Assembly: GCA_964396055.1 (NCBI GenBank)
Contig: CAYNDV010000106.1
Coordinates: forward strand, 1-16,508
DNA: 16,508 nt
DNA from: CAYJPV01 sp964396055
GTDB taxonomy: Bacteria > Acidobacteriota > Vicinamibacteria > Vicinamibacterales > JAKQTR01
Direction: 5' to 3'
Both the position numbers and the translations under genes were made by a program. Below the pieces are notes generated by a model that ran no database searches, had not been told where the DNA came from, and saw nothing but the letters and a program-made list of their open reading frames with translations. Below are positions 1 to 7,511 of the stretch, piece by piece; the stretch's first letter is position 1, and every line of letters starts with the position of its first letter.

Positions 1-962
1 ATCCGAACCAGGTCGACCGCGGCACCGTGCAGCAGTGGAACGTCTCGTTCGAGCGCCGGCTCCCGTACGACATCGCAGCAGAAATTGCCTACGTCGGCAC
101 GGCGACCGACGGCGGCTACGCTGACTTGAACTACAACGTCGGCGTGCCCGGCGGTGGCGGCACCGCAGCGAAGTACTACGCCGTGGCCGGCACGACGGCC
201 ATCAACGACTGGGCCTCGCGCACGAGGAGCCGGTACCACGGCCTGCAGTTGGCCATCAACCGGCCGTTCAAGAACGGCCTCATGCTCAAGGGCGCCTACA
301 CCTGGAGCCAGGCCAAGAACATGGCCGACGAAGACGGGTGGACCGGCCTCACCTGGAACTACCTGCCGAAGTACGACGACAACTTCGCGATCGCCGGCTT
401 CGACCGCACCCACGTGCTCCAGATGGGCTGGGTGTACGAACTGCCGTTCTTCAAGGATCGCACCGACGCCACCGGCACGCTGCTCGGCGGCTGGCAGGTG
501 AACGGCGTGTACTCCTGGTACACGGGCACACCGTACAGCATCGGCGGTACGAACAACGCCATGGCGTGCCAGGGCTGCGGCTCGATCCTGATCAACGTCA
601 GCGGCGACATCAGCCCGACAGGGACGGCTGGCTCGGCCACCGAAACCTGGTACGACAAGTCCGCGTTCGCGCAGCCGTCCGGGCTCGGGGTTGACGGCTT
701 CGGCACGTCGAAGCGCAACCAGTTCCGCCGCCCGAACGTGTGGAACCTCGACCTGTCCATCTTCAAGGCGTTCCCGTTCGGCCGGTTCCGGCCGGAATTC
801 CGCCTCGAGATCGCCAACGTGTTCAACCACGTGAACTGGGGCGCGCCGAACACCTCGTTCACGTCGCCGCTGTTCCTGACCTTCGCGCCGGCGAACGCCG
901 AAAGCGGCACCAACTCGCCGGGCGCGCGCCGCATCCAGCTCGGCTTCCGGTTCGCGTTCTAG
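1..962 (+). CDS. TonB-dependent receptor, Oar/carboxypeptidase-regulatory-like type, C-terminal part (5' end outside window)
   Basis: The open frame enters from the left edge (first whole codon at 3) and stops at TAG 960-962, so only about the last 319 residues are here. The entry sequence (PNQVDRGTVQQWNVSFERRLP) matches the barrel region of acidobacterial Oar-like TonB-dependent receptors. Alternating amphipathic strands follow, with blocks such as GAYTWSQAKN, the FDRTHVLQMGWVYELPF block and NLDLSIFKAFPF. The chain ends in IQLGFRFAF; a terminal aromatic residue is the usual signal for outer-membrane beta-barrel assembly. In this family an N-terminal carboxypeptidase-regulatory-like domain and a plug precede the barrel; neither is visible here. 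The expected role is energised uptake of a large substrate across the outer membrane. The substrate cannot be told. A strong intrinsic terminator follows 20 bp after the stop. GTG at 27 is only an internal codon. Confidence 0.9.
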   Translation, partial: PNQVDRGTVQQWNVSFERRLPYDIAAEIAYVGTATDGGYADLNYNVGVPGGGGTAAKYYAVAGTTAINDWASRTRSRYHGLQLAINRPFKNGLMLKGAYTWSQAKNMADEDGWTGLTWNYLPKYDDNFAIAGFDRTHVLQMGWVYELPFFKDRTDATGTLLGGWQVNGVYSWYTGTPYSIGGTNNAMACQGCGSILINVSGDISPTGTAGSATETWYDKSAFAQPSGLGVDGFGTSKRNQFRRPNVWNLDLSIFKAFPFGRFRPEFRLEIANVFNHVNWGAPNTSFTSPLFLTFAPANAESGTNSPGARRIQLGFRFAF

Positions 963-981
963 ACCGGGGCTGAGTCGAACC

Positions 982-1024
982 GAAACGGGCCGGGGAGCAT
1001 CGCGCTCCCTGGCCCGTTTCTTTT
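982..1024 (+). terminator. Intrinsic terminator of the TonB-dependent receptor gene
   Basis: A 17-bp stem (982-998 with 1004-1020) has one G-T mismatch and a 5-nt loop (ATCGC). The right arm ends in GTTTC and is followed by TTTT (1021-1024). It starts 20 bp after the receptor stop codon. This is the clearest rho-independent terminator in the window. Confidence 0.9.
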
Positions 1025-1058
<34 letters not shown>

Positions 1059-1077
1059 CAGGCCGTCGCCCGTACCC

Positions 1078-1101
1078 GTAGTGCAGGGCTTCAGCCCTGC
1101 C
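1078..1101 (+). repeat. REP-like palindrome with GTAG 5' signature
   Basis: GTAG (1078-1081), then T, then a perfect 7-bp stem GCAGGGC (1083-1089) / GCCCTGC (1094-1100) with loop TTCA. The same design occurs twice at 11513-11576. GGCAGGG at 1122-1128 could be the remnant of an inverted partner hairpin, because the next bases no longer form the stem. A GTAG or GTGG tetranucleotide 5' of a small palindrome is the known mark of REP sequences mobilised by REP-associated tyrosine transposases; no such transposase gene is in the window. The hairpin lies downstream of the CBS gene (minus strand). Confidence 0.75.
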
Positions 1102-1164
1102 CGTGGAATGACGACGGGCTCGGCAGGGCAATTCTCCCGGCAGGTGCGGCGGGCGTACGACCTA

Positions 1165-1197
1165 TCTAGCCTCTAGCCTCTAGCCTCTAGCCTCTAG
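1165..1197 (+). repeat. Tandem heptamer array TCTAGCC (GGCTAGA on the minus strand)
   Basis: Four full units (1165-1171, 1172-1178, 1179-1185, 1186-1192) and TCTAG at 1193-1197. The same unit, inverted, forms the larger array at 7169-7238. The TAG stop codon of the CBS gene (minus strand, 1196-1194) lies in the last, partial unit, so array and gene end overlap. Confidence 0.95.
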
Positions 1198-1622
1198 GAA
1201 GAGATGTACCTCTCGAGCTCCCGGATGGTGTACTGCTGTTCCGCGATGATGGCCTTCACCGCGTCGCGGATGGAGATGACCCCCTCGAGCCGGCCCTCGT
1301 CCAGCACGGGCAGGTGCCGGATGTGTTTCTCGTCCATCAGCACCATGCACTGGTCGGCTGTCCAGTCCGGGTTGATCGAGATGACCGGCGACGTCATCAC
1401 CTCGCTGACGGGGGTGTCGGACGACCGCTTGCCCTTCAGCGCCACCTTCCGCGCATAGTCACGTTCGGTCACGATGCCGACCAGCCGGTCGGATTCGACC
1501 ACCAACGCCGCGCCGACGTTGCGCTCGGCCATCAGGCGGAGAGCATCGAGCACCGTGGACGCAGGGGTGACCGCAAGCACCTGCTGCTTGCGCGCCAGCA
1601 TCTGACGGACCGTGGTCGCCAT
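1194..1622 (-). CDS. Two-CBS-domain protein
   Basis: 142 residues. The chain is almost entirely a Bateman pair: CBS1 about residues 8-62 (VGIVTERDYARKVAL block) and CBS2 about 72-130 (MDEKHIRHLPVLDEGRLEGVISIRDAVK). CBS pairs bind adenine nucleotides or related ligands and act as energy or redox sensors; with no attached enzyme domain this one probably works in trans on an unknown partner, in the cytoplasm. The start is ATG 1622 because AAGGAGG (1628-1634) lies 5 nt upstream. An in-frame upstream start at 1691 would give a non-homologous tail that overlaps ctaA. It diverges from ctaA. A palindromic AGTATACT (1659-1666) supplies a -10-like TATACT on this strand. The stop codon lies inside a heptamer repeat. 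The C-terminal tail after CBS2 is short and charged. Confidence 0.9.
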   Translation of the reverse strand: MATTVRQMLARKQQVLAVTPASTVLDALRLMAERNVGAALVVESDRLVGIVTERDYARKVALKGKRSSDTPVSEVMTSPVISINPDWTADQCMVLMDEKHIRHLPVLDEGRLEGVISIRDAVKAIIAEQQYTIRELERYISS

Positions 1623-1658
1623 GGGAGCCTCCTTCACGCTGCGGACGGGATTCCGAAA

Positions 1659-1691
1659 AGTATACTCCAGGCCCCCAGCCCCTAGTAACAT
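1659..1691. promoter_or_regulatory. Divergent promoter region of the CBS gene and ctaA, with a C-rich heptamer array in the core
   Basis: AGTATACT (1659-1666) is palindromic and offers TATACT as a -10 on both strands. Next come the heptamers AGGCCCC (1669-1675), CAGCCCC (1676-1682) and TAGTAAC (1683-1689). TAACAT (1686-1691) fits TAnnnT and lies 7 nt before GTG 1699. The array therefore sits between the CBS-side -10 (1664-1659, minus) and the possible ctaA-side -10. No clear -35 box is visible on either side. The assignment is inference from sequence pattern. Confidence 0.45.
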
Positions 1692-2616
1692 GCCTCCCGT
1701 GAAACTCGCCCGCTACGCCTGGTTCGTGCTCGCGTACAACGTACTCGTCATCCTCTGGGGCGCTTACGTCCGCGCCACCGGCAGCGGCGCCGGCTGCGGC
1801 GCGCACTGGCCGCTCTGCGACGGCCAGGTGGTGCCCCGCAGCCCCAGCGCCGAGATGGTGGTCGAGTTCTCGCATCGGGCGTCGAGTGGGCTGGCGTTGA
1901 TCCTGGTCGTGGCGCTCGCCGCGTGGGTGTGGCGGCGCTATGCGGCCGGAACCCCGGCGCGGCGGGCAGCCGTCGCCTCGCTGTTCTTCATCGTCGTCGA
2001 AGCCCTGCTCGGCGCCGCGCTGGTGCTCTTCCGGCTCGTGGCCAGGGATGAAAGCCTGGCCCGCGCGCTCGTCATGCCCCTGCACCTGGCCAACACGCTC
2101 GTGCTGCTGCTGTGCCTCACGCTGACGGCCCACTGGGTGTCCGGCGGATTGCCGATTCGCGTCGAAGGCAGAACGCGCACGTTCGCGACGGTCGTGCTCC
2201 TGCTCGTGCTGCTGGTGGGGGTGGGGAAGACCGGCGCCATCGCCGCACTGGGGGACACCCTCTATCCCGCGACGACGATGGCCGAGGGGCTCGCGGCGGA
2301 TCGCTCTCCGACGTCGAGCCTGCTGTTGCGGCTCCGCGTGCTGCATCCGGCGCTGGCCGTCGCCGCCGCGGCGGTCATCCTGTTCGCCATGGCCGGCCTG
2401 GTGATCCCGGCCGGTGATCGGCGGGGCGCGCGCGCGAAACGTGCGGTTGCCGCCCTGACGGTGGCGCAGGTCCTCTTCGGCTTCGCCAACCTGTGGATGC
2501 TCGCGCCGGTGGGGATGCAGCTGGGACATCTGCTGCTGGCTGACCTGCTGTGGATCGCCGTCGTCCTCGCTGGCGCCTCGGCCCTGGCCGAGCCGCCCGC
2601 CCGCCAGGCGGCCTGA
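1690..2616 (+). CDS. ctaA: Heme A synthase, COX15/CtaA family
   Basis: 308 residues with about eight membrane helices, the usual size and fold of bacterial CtaA. It oxidises the C8 methyl of heme O to the formyl group of heme A, the cofactor of aa3-type cytochrome oxidases, in the cytoplasmic membrane. Seen: a C36-x6-C43 pair in GCGAHWPLC (first external loop), Glu59 and His62 in EFSHR, and His132, His219 and His280 in later helices. This matches the Glu and four heme-ligand His pattern of the Bacillus protein. No other oxidase-assembly gene adjoins it. No Shine-Dalgarno precedes ATG 1690. GTG 1699 (KLARYAWF... follows) is an attractive alternative, lying 7 nt after a TAACAT hexamer, which would make the mRNA leaderless and shorten the protein by three residues. 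It converges on the phosphoesterase gene with a 19-bp gap. Confidence 0.93.
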   Translation: MPPVKLARYAWFVLAYNVLVILWGAYVRATGSGAGCGAHWPLCDGQVVPRSPSAEMVVEFSHRASSGLALILVVALAAWVWRRYAAGTPARRAAVASLFFIVVEALLGAALVLFRLVARDESLARALVMPLHLANTLVLLLCLTLTAHWVSGGLPIRVEGRTRTFATVVLLLVLLVGVGKTGAIAALGDTLYPATTMAEGLAADRSPTSSLLLRLRVLHPALAVAAAAVILFAMAGLVIPAGDRRGARAKRAVAALTVAQVLFGFANLWMLAPVGMQLGHLLLADLLWIAVVLAGASALAEPPARQAA

Positions 2617-2635
2617 CGGTCGTTCGTTGCGGGCG

Positions 2636-4486
2636 CTACCACTCGAAACGATCGATCAGGACCGGTGCGCCAGGCGCCAGCGGGTCGTCCTTGCCGATGA
2701 CCCAGCCCTCGACGCGGCCGTCCTCCTGCACGTGCAGCCGCACGAAGTGCTTGAAGCCGGGATGGCCGAGGGCGGCGTAGGCCGACCACGGTTCGAGGCC
2801 GGTCACCACCAGCGTCAGCAGGTACTGGCCGATGAGACCCGGTCCGGCGACGGCCATCACCGCCGCCGTGGTCACCTCGCTCATCAGCCCGCCAGCCAGC
2901 CGTGACACGGCCCAGGCCACGCCGAGGGGCAGCAGGGCCAGCAGGACGCCGAAGACAACAGCCACGGAGGCTGCCAGGGCCCGCCGCCGGCCTTTCAGGC
3001 TCATCGTCGCGAACATGGCGAGCACAGCCAGGGATGCACCCGCGATGGTCGTGGCCCAGCCGGCCACCGGTGTCCAGGCAAACGCCCGGAGCTGGAGCCA
3101 GGCCAGCAGCGCGCATCCCGCATGCGGCAGCAGGCCCGCCGTGCCGGCGGCCACCTGCCAGGGCACGCTGGCCGCCAGCCTGCGGCTGGCCCTGGCATCC
3201 GGGTATGTGCACGCTGGAGCACGGCCGGGCGCGTGCCTGTGGACCCGGGTGCCGTGCACGAATGATCCGCCGCCGCCGGCGATGACGTGCTGCGACGGGC
3301 CGATCGCGCGCCGCTCGTAGTGATGGCTGTCGCCGGTGATATAGAGCGTCGGATCGTCCTGCAGCCGGAGGCCGCAGGCCTTCAGGATCTGCTGGCCTGG
3401 CGGGTTCACATCACCCATGGCGAAGGCCGGGTCGGACGATACCAGGATGCGGCGTGGCGTGCGGTTGCCGGCGCGGCGTTCGTTGAAGAACACGCGTTGC
3501 CGGAAGTCGAGGGCGCGGAGTTGCCGATCGACCCCCCACAGGTCGAGGCCGGGCGCCAGCGGCAGCAGCCAGTAGGACGCCTCCTGCACCGCGCGATAGC
3601 CCAGCAGGACGAGCCGCGACACGCGCTTCAGCTTGCGTCCGGTCAGGATGGCCGTCACCGACTCGATGGCGTCCCTCGCCAGCGTCACCGAACCGAGCAA
3701 CTCGTCGAGGTGCAGCTGCCGGTAGGCCCGGCCAACGGCCGCGGCCATCGCCGCATCGTCGCCCGGGTCCGCATGGGCGTTACCGGGCCCGTGCGTGCGC
3801 CTGGCTCTCGAGGCCAGCGCATCGACGGCGTCGCGGCGGAACAGCCGGCCGAACCCGTCGAGCCCGTCGTACCAGTCATGGTTGCCGGGAATGCCGAGCA
3901 GGACCCGCGGCACGTGAAGGTCCGGCCGGCCGCGCAGGATCCGGTTCCACGGGCGCACCACGCGTGACGCGATCTGCTCTGCCGCCGAGACCGGGTACGC
4001 CGTGTCCCCGCCGAAGATCAGGATGTCGCCGCGCGGCAGCACGCGGGTCACGGGCCCGTGTGCGCCGTCCCCGGCGCGGGTCTCGCCGTCCGGCGCCGCG
4101 AGCGCGTACTCCGCGAACAGCATCGCGCCCACCGCCGCGCTGACGTCGTGGTCGTCGCCCGTGTCGGCGACGAAGTCGATCCACACCCCGCGGCCGAGGC
4201 GATCGGCGAGCGTGGCGCCGTCGCCCGGCGCCCCGAGGGCGGCGGCCACCTCGTCGAGCAACCCGTCCGGGGGCTGCGGCCGCATCCAGTCGCGCGCGTC
4301 CCGGTTCTCGGTGGCCAGCGCCTCGGCGCCCAGGTGGCGCAGGTGGCCCAGCAGCGCCGTGCTGCCGAACCAGCGGATGGCAAACGGCGGTCGCGCCCCT
4401 CGGGTGAACGTCAGCGGCGGGGGCACATCGCCCCGGGGATGCAGCGGGACGACGTCGCGGTTCCGTTCGGCGTCCCGCGTCGACAT
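2636..4486 (-). CDS. Membrane-anchored calcineurin-like metallophosphoesterase
   Basis: 616 residues. The metal-site motifs occur in order: D111-x-H113 in VADTGDDHD, GGD 159-161, GNHDWYDG 201-208, and GDSHHYER from 385, where other phosphoesterases usually have GHxH. A hydrophobic region at about 441-565 can form four or five membrane helices. A soluble tail follows (HPGFKHFVRLHV... to LIDRFEW), so the chain returns to a globular end. It probably hydrolyses a phosphomonoester or diester at the membrane; the substrate and the side of the membrane are unknown, and no signal peptide is visible. It lies 9 bp after the Asp-box gene on the same strand. AGGA overlapping the upstream stop, 7 nt before ATG 4486, can serve as its ribosome site, so the two genes are very likely one operon. 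The long linker at 209-340 between motifs is typical of large members rather than a frameshift. Confidence 0.85.
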   Translation of the reverse strand: MSTRDAERNRDVVPLHPRGDVPPPLTFTRGARPPFAIRWFGSTALLGHLRHLGAEALATENRDARDWMRPQPPDGLLDEVAAALGAPGDGATLADRLGRGVWIDFVADTGDDHDVSAAVGAMLFAEYALAAPDGETRAGDGAHGPVTRVLPRGDILIFGGDTAYPVSAAEQIASRVVRPWNRILRGRPDLHVPRVLLGIPGNHDWYDGLDGFGRLFRRDAVDALASRARRTHGPGNAHADPGDDAAMAAAVGRAYRQLHLDELLGSVTLARDAIESVTAILTGRKLKRVSRLVLLGYRAVQEASYWLLPLAPGLDLWGVDRQLRALDFRQRVFFNERRAGNRTPRRILVSSDPAFAMGDVNPPGQQILKACGLRLQDDPTLYITGDSHHYERRAIGPSQHVIAGGGGSFVHGTRVHRHAPGRAPACTYPDARASRRLAASVPWQVAAGTAGLLPHAGCALLAWLQLRAFAWTPVAGWATTIAGASLAVLAMFATMSLKGRRRALAASVAVVFGVLLALLPLGVAWAVSRLAGGLMSEVTTAAVMAVAGPGLIGQYLLTLVVTGLEPWSAYAALGHPGFKHFVRLHVQEDGRVEGWVIGKDDPLAPGAPVLIDRFEW

Positions 4487-4495
4487 CTCCGGGTC

Positions 4496-7138
4496 CTATC
4501 GGATCCGCGCCGTCTTGGCGAACTTGCGGCCGTCGATCTCGACGGTGACCTGGTAGTCGCCGGCGGGCTGGACGCGCCGCTCTCCGTCGCGCAGGTCCCA
4601 GCGCACCGTATTGAGGCCCGCCAGGGCGGTGCCGTCCAGCGTCCGCAGCAGTTGCCCGGCGAGGTTGGCCATCTTGACGGTCACCTTCCGATCGGTCTGC
4701 TCGCGCAGGTAGTAGTTCACCGTGATGCCGGCGGGCGCGTTCGGCGTGGACCGGTACCGATCCCCGTAGAACTCGTAGTTGCCCCACCCGCTGGTCGGCA
4801 CCGGCTTGTGCGGCTCGATCCCGAACAGGTGCATGTCCTCCGCGAGGACGGCCTCGGTGACCTGCTGCAGCCACGACACGTCGGTGACGTAGATGCCGCG
4901 CCCGTACGTGCCCACGACGAGGTCGTGTTCGCGCGGGTGTACGTGCAGATCGTGCACGGGCACGTTCGGCATGTCGCCCTGCATGCGGAACCACCGCGTG
5001 CCGCCGTCGATCGACACCCACACGCCCTTGTCCGTGCCGGCGAAGAGCAGGTGCCGGTTGACCCGGTCCTCCCACACGACGTTGACGGGCTGGTCCGGCA
5101 GGCCGGTGGTGATCCGGGTCCACGTGGCGCCGTAGTCGGTGGTCCTGAACAGGTACGGCGCGAAGTCATCGAGACGGAAGCCCGTCTTGGCGACGTACGC
5201 CGTCCCGGCGTCGTAGTGTGACGCCAGGACACGGCTCACCCACCGGTCCGCCGGTCCGCCGGCCTTCGCGAGGTGCGCCGTCACGTCCACCCACACGGCC
5301 CCGTGCGTCCGCGTCACCTGCACCTTGCCATCGTCGGTCCCGACCCAGATGACGCCGGCCGTCACCGGCGACTCCGATACCGTGGTCAGCGTGCAGTGCT
5401 GGATGTTGCCGCGCCCGTACGTCTTGGCGGCGTCGTCCGTCGTCAGGTCCGGGCTGATCTCCTGCCAGCTGGTGCCGCGGTTCAGCGATCGCAGCAGCAC
5501 CTGCGCGCCGGTGTAGACGATGGCGGGGTTGTGGGGCGAGAGCGCGATGGGCGGCGTCCAGTTCCAGCGCAGCGGCGCCTGGCCCCGAGGCCGGCGCGGC
5601 ATGATGTCGGTCATCGTCCTCAGCGTCTGGTCGATGCGCCGATGCGAGCCGAACTCGCGCGAGTTGATCAGCCAGCGCGAGTCGGTGGGATCCACCTTGT
5701 TGTACATCCCGTCGCCTTCGCCGACCGTGATCCAGTCCGCCACGTTCACGTCTCCCGACCAGCCCTGGCTCGGGGCCTTCCAGGAGTCGTGATCCTGCAT
5801 GCCGCCGTAGATGTGGTAGGGGTCCTCCATGTCCGACTCGACGGTATAGAACTCGCCGACGGGCAGGTTGAGGTAGTGGTCGACCGTCTTGCCGCGGTCG
5901 TACGAGATGTTCAGGCCGCCGTCGCTGCCCGCGATGATCCGGTCCGGGTTCTGCGGGTCCCACCACATCGCGCGGAAGTCGCCGAAGGCCTTCACGAACA
6001 TGCCCTTCGGTGGCCACGACGTGCCCTGCCAGGTCTTTCCGCCGTCGTTCGAGTTGGGCATCGAGTCCGAGATTACCGCCACGTGGTTCGGATCGCCGGG
6101 GTTCACGCGGATGATGTTGAACGAGTAGGCGGCCTTGCTGCCCACCGTGATCGACGGATCGTGCGTCATCCGCCACGTCTTCCCGGCGTCGTCCGACCGG
6201 TACACCTGGTTGCCCACGACGAACTCGCTCGGTTTCGGGCGATCCTTGTCGCGCGCGGCTTCCTGTTCGGTGGGTGGCCGCGGGTTGGCGTTCTCGACGA
6301 TGGCGTAGAGGATCGAGGGGTTGGCGTAGTAGGCGTCGATGCCGATGCGGCCGATTCTCCCCGTCGGCAGGCCGCCGCCCAGCCTCGCCCACGCGCGCCC
6401 GCCATTGGTGGTCTTCCAGATGCCGCTGCCGGGTCCGCCGATATCGAGGTCCCAGGGCTTGCGCGTCAACTGGTAGGTGACGGCGTACACCGTGTCGGGG
6501 TCCTTGCGGGTCACCACGAGGTCGATGACCCCTGTCGTGTCGTCGACGTACAGAACCTTCTTCCAGGTGCGGCCACCGTCCTCGGTCTTGAACAGGCCCC
6601 GCTCCTCGTTGCGGGAGAACAGATGGCCCATCGCCGCCACGTAGACGATGTCCGGGTTCTTGGGGTGGATGACGACCCGCGAGATGTGGTGGGTCTCCTT
6701 CAGCCCCATGTGGGTCCACGTCTTCCCCGCGTCAGTCGACTTGTAGACGCCGTCGCCCGAATACGAACTGCGCGCGCTGTAGGCCTCGCCCGTACCGACC
6801 CACACGATGTTCGCGTTCGACGGAGCCACGTCGATCGAACCGATCGACAGGGCCGTCTGGCCGTCGAAGACCGGCTCGAACGTCGTGCCGTTGTTGGTCG
6901 TCTTCCACACGCCGCCGTTTCGGAAGCCGACGTAGAAAGTGTAGAGGTGCGCCTGAAGCGGCGTCTCCGGCACCGCGATGGCGGTGAGCCAGGCGCCCGT
7001 GCGCGACGGCACGAAGTTGCGCCACGTGAGGCGATCGAAGAGCGACGCGTTGAAGCGGGCTTCGTCACCTGCCGGGGCAGCGGCAGCCAGCAGGACGATG
7101 GCCAGGCAGAAGGGCAGCGCGCGGCGGAAGAACAACAT
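4496..7138 (-). CDS. Secreted Asp-box (BNR/VPS10-like) beta-propeller protein, glycosyl-hydrolase-like
   Basis: 880 residues. Residues 1-23 form a signal peptide (RR, hydrophobic core, AAAAPA-G), so the protein is exported. Many Asp-box turns (S/T-x-D-x-G-x-T-W) follow: KSTDAGKTW at 133-141, KTEDGGRTW at 184-192, and later KTTNGGRAW, RSDDAGKTW, SNDGGKTW, RTTDYGATW and SIDGGTRW. This implies one or two multi-bladed propellers, as in sortilin/VPS10 and sialidase-like proteins. The VVGTYGRGIYVTDVSWLQQV block near residue 760 is standard in acidobacterial relatives. The C-terminus (about 790-880, ending in GDYQVTVEIDG...) resembles an FlgD-type Ig domain. Sialidase activity should not be assumed, since no catalytic set is evident. 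Start ATG 7138 has GGAG (7151-7148) 9 nt upstream and a TAATAT -10-like hexamer at 7164-7159, just after a heptamer array. It heads an operon with the phosphoesterase. Confidence 0.9.
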   Translation of the reverse strand: MLFFRRALPFCLAIVLLAAAAPAGDEARFNASLFDRLTWRNFVPSRTGAWLTAIAVPETPLQAHLYTFYVGFRNGGVWKTTNNGTTFEPVFDGQTALSIGSIDVAPSNANIVWVGTGEAYSARSSYSGDGVYKSTDAGKTWTHMGLKETHHISRVVIHPKNPDIVYVAAMGHLFSRNEERGLFKTEDGGRTWKKVLYVDDTTGVIDLVVTRKDPDTVYAVTYQLTRKPWDLDIGGPGSGIWKTTNGGRAWARLGGGLPTGRIGRIGIDAYYANPSILYAIVENANPRPPTEQEAARDKDRPKPSEFVVGNQVYRSDDAGKTWRMTHDPSITVGSKAAYSFNIIRVNPGDPNHVAVISDSMPNSNDGGKTWQGTSWPPKGMFVKAFGDFRAMWWDPQNPDRIIAGSDGGLNISYDRGKTVDHYLNLPVGEFYTVESDMEDPYHIYGGMQDHDSWKAPSQGWSGDVNVADWITVGEGDGMYNKVDPTDSRWLINSREFGSHRRIDQTLRTMTDIMPRRPRGQAPLRWNWTPPIALSPHNPAIVYTGAQVLLRSLNRGTSWQEISPDLTTDDAAKTYGRGNIQHCTLTTVSESPVTAGVIWVGTDDGKVQVTRTHGAVWVDVTAHLAKAGGPADRWVSRVLASHYDAGTAYVAKTGFRLDDFAPYLFRTTDYGATWTRITTGLPDQPVNVVWEDRVNRHLLFAGTDKGVWVSIDGGTRWFRMQGDMPNVPVHDLHVHPREHDLVVGTYGRGIYVTDVSWLQQVTEAVLAEDMHLFGIEPHKPVPTSGWGNYEFYGDRYRSTPNAPAGITVNYYLREQTDRKVTVKMANLAGQLLRTLDGTALAGLNTVRWDLRDGERRVQPAGDYQVTVEIDGRKFAKTARIR

Positions 7139-7158
7139 GGGCAGGTACTCCGGGGGGG

Positions 7159-7168
7159 ATATTACAGG
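7159..7168 (-). promoter_or_regulatory. Putative -10 element of the Asp-box protein operon
   Basis: On the minus strand, CCAGCCCC of the array is followed by TGTAATAT (7166-7159). The TG before TAATAT gives an extended -10 look. Transcription would start near 7152, just before GGAG (7151-7148) and 14 nt before ATG 7138. The place for a -35 box is filled by the heptamer array. Confidence 0.45.
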
Positions 7169-7238
7169 GGCTGGAGGCTGGAGGCTAGAGGCTAGAGGCT
7201 AGAGGCTAGAGGCTAGAGGCTAGAGGCTAGAGGCTAGA
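7169..7238. repeat. Ten-unit heptamer array, GGCTGGA x2 + GGCTAGA x8
   Basis: GGCTGGA at 7169-7175 and 7176-7182, then eight perfect GGCTAGA units from 7183 to 7238 and a partial GGC. This is the longest array in the window and an inverted copy of the unit at 1165-1197. Each unit contains CTAG, so both strands carry a TAG every 7 bp. Because 7 is not a multiple of 3, any three units close all six frames. The stop of the 92-residue protein (7229-7227) lies inside it. Unit number is likely to vary between strains. Confidence 0.97.
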
Positions 7239-7505
7239 GGCGCCAGAAGAGCCGGAGGGGCGGCCGCCGTCTTTGGCTTCGCCGTCCTGGTCGTCCTCGG
7301 CCTCGACTCGCTGCTCGAGCACGTGGCGCTGCGCGGGATGGTAAATGGCCAGCAAGTCGAGCATCGGGGACGTGCCCAGGCCCGGCCGGCGCCTGGTCCG
7401 GCGCCAGTAGATCCAGCCGCGCGCCTCGCACCACAGCAACAGCCGATCCAGGGCCACCAGGCCCCCGATCACGGCCACGACGATCAGCGTCGCCCGGAGA
7501 CTCAC
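7227..7505 (-). CDS. Small single-pass membrane protein, unknown function
   Basis: 92 residues from GTG 7505. Residues 2-20 are a hydrophobic helix (LRATLIVVAVIGGLVAL). A basic, aromatic stretch follows (CEARGWIYWRRTRRRPG, about 26-42), then a short conserved-looking domain (MLDLLAIYHPAQRHVLEQR, about 48-66) and an acidic, Gly/Ser-rich tail. The layout suggests an N-in or N-out anchored protein with a small cytosolic part. I do not recognise a function, although short proteins with an ARGWIYW-type motif and a PxxRHVxE motif feel familiar from other genomes. The start is supported by TATGAT (7517-7512), a near-consensus -10 placed 6 nt before GTG, implying a leaderless mRNA; there is no Shine-Dalgarno. 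The last codons (GASSL-stop) come from the heptamer array, so the C-terminus may differ in relatives. It diverges from glnS (57-bp gap). Confidence 0.65.
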   Translation of the reverse strand: MSLRATLIVVAVIGGLVALDRLLLWCEARGWIYWRRTRRRPGLGTSPMLDLLAIYHPAQRHVLEQRVEAEDDQDGEAKDGGRPSGSSGASSL

Positions 7506-7511
7506 GCGCTC

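Noticed and set aside
1612..1689. N-terminal extension of ctaA to ATG 1612
   Set aside because: It would overlap the CBS gene's start and ribosome site, and the added residues are not hydrophobic or conserved-looking.
4496..7138. Naming the Asp-box protein a sialidase
   Set aside because: Asp-boxes are structural turns found in many propellers, and I cannot see the catalytic Arg triad and Tyr/Glu of sialidases.
5273..7195. A 640-codon plus-strand frame opposite the Asp-box gene, and another at 4058-5221
   Set aside because: The opposite strand encodes a coherent signal peptide and regular Asp-box motifs. The plus-strand products lack domains and are compositionally odd.
7169..7238. CRISPR array
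   Set aside because: The repeat is a 7-bp tandem unit with no spacers, and no cas gene is present.
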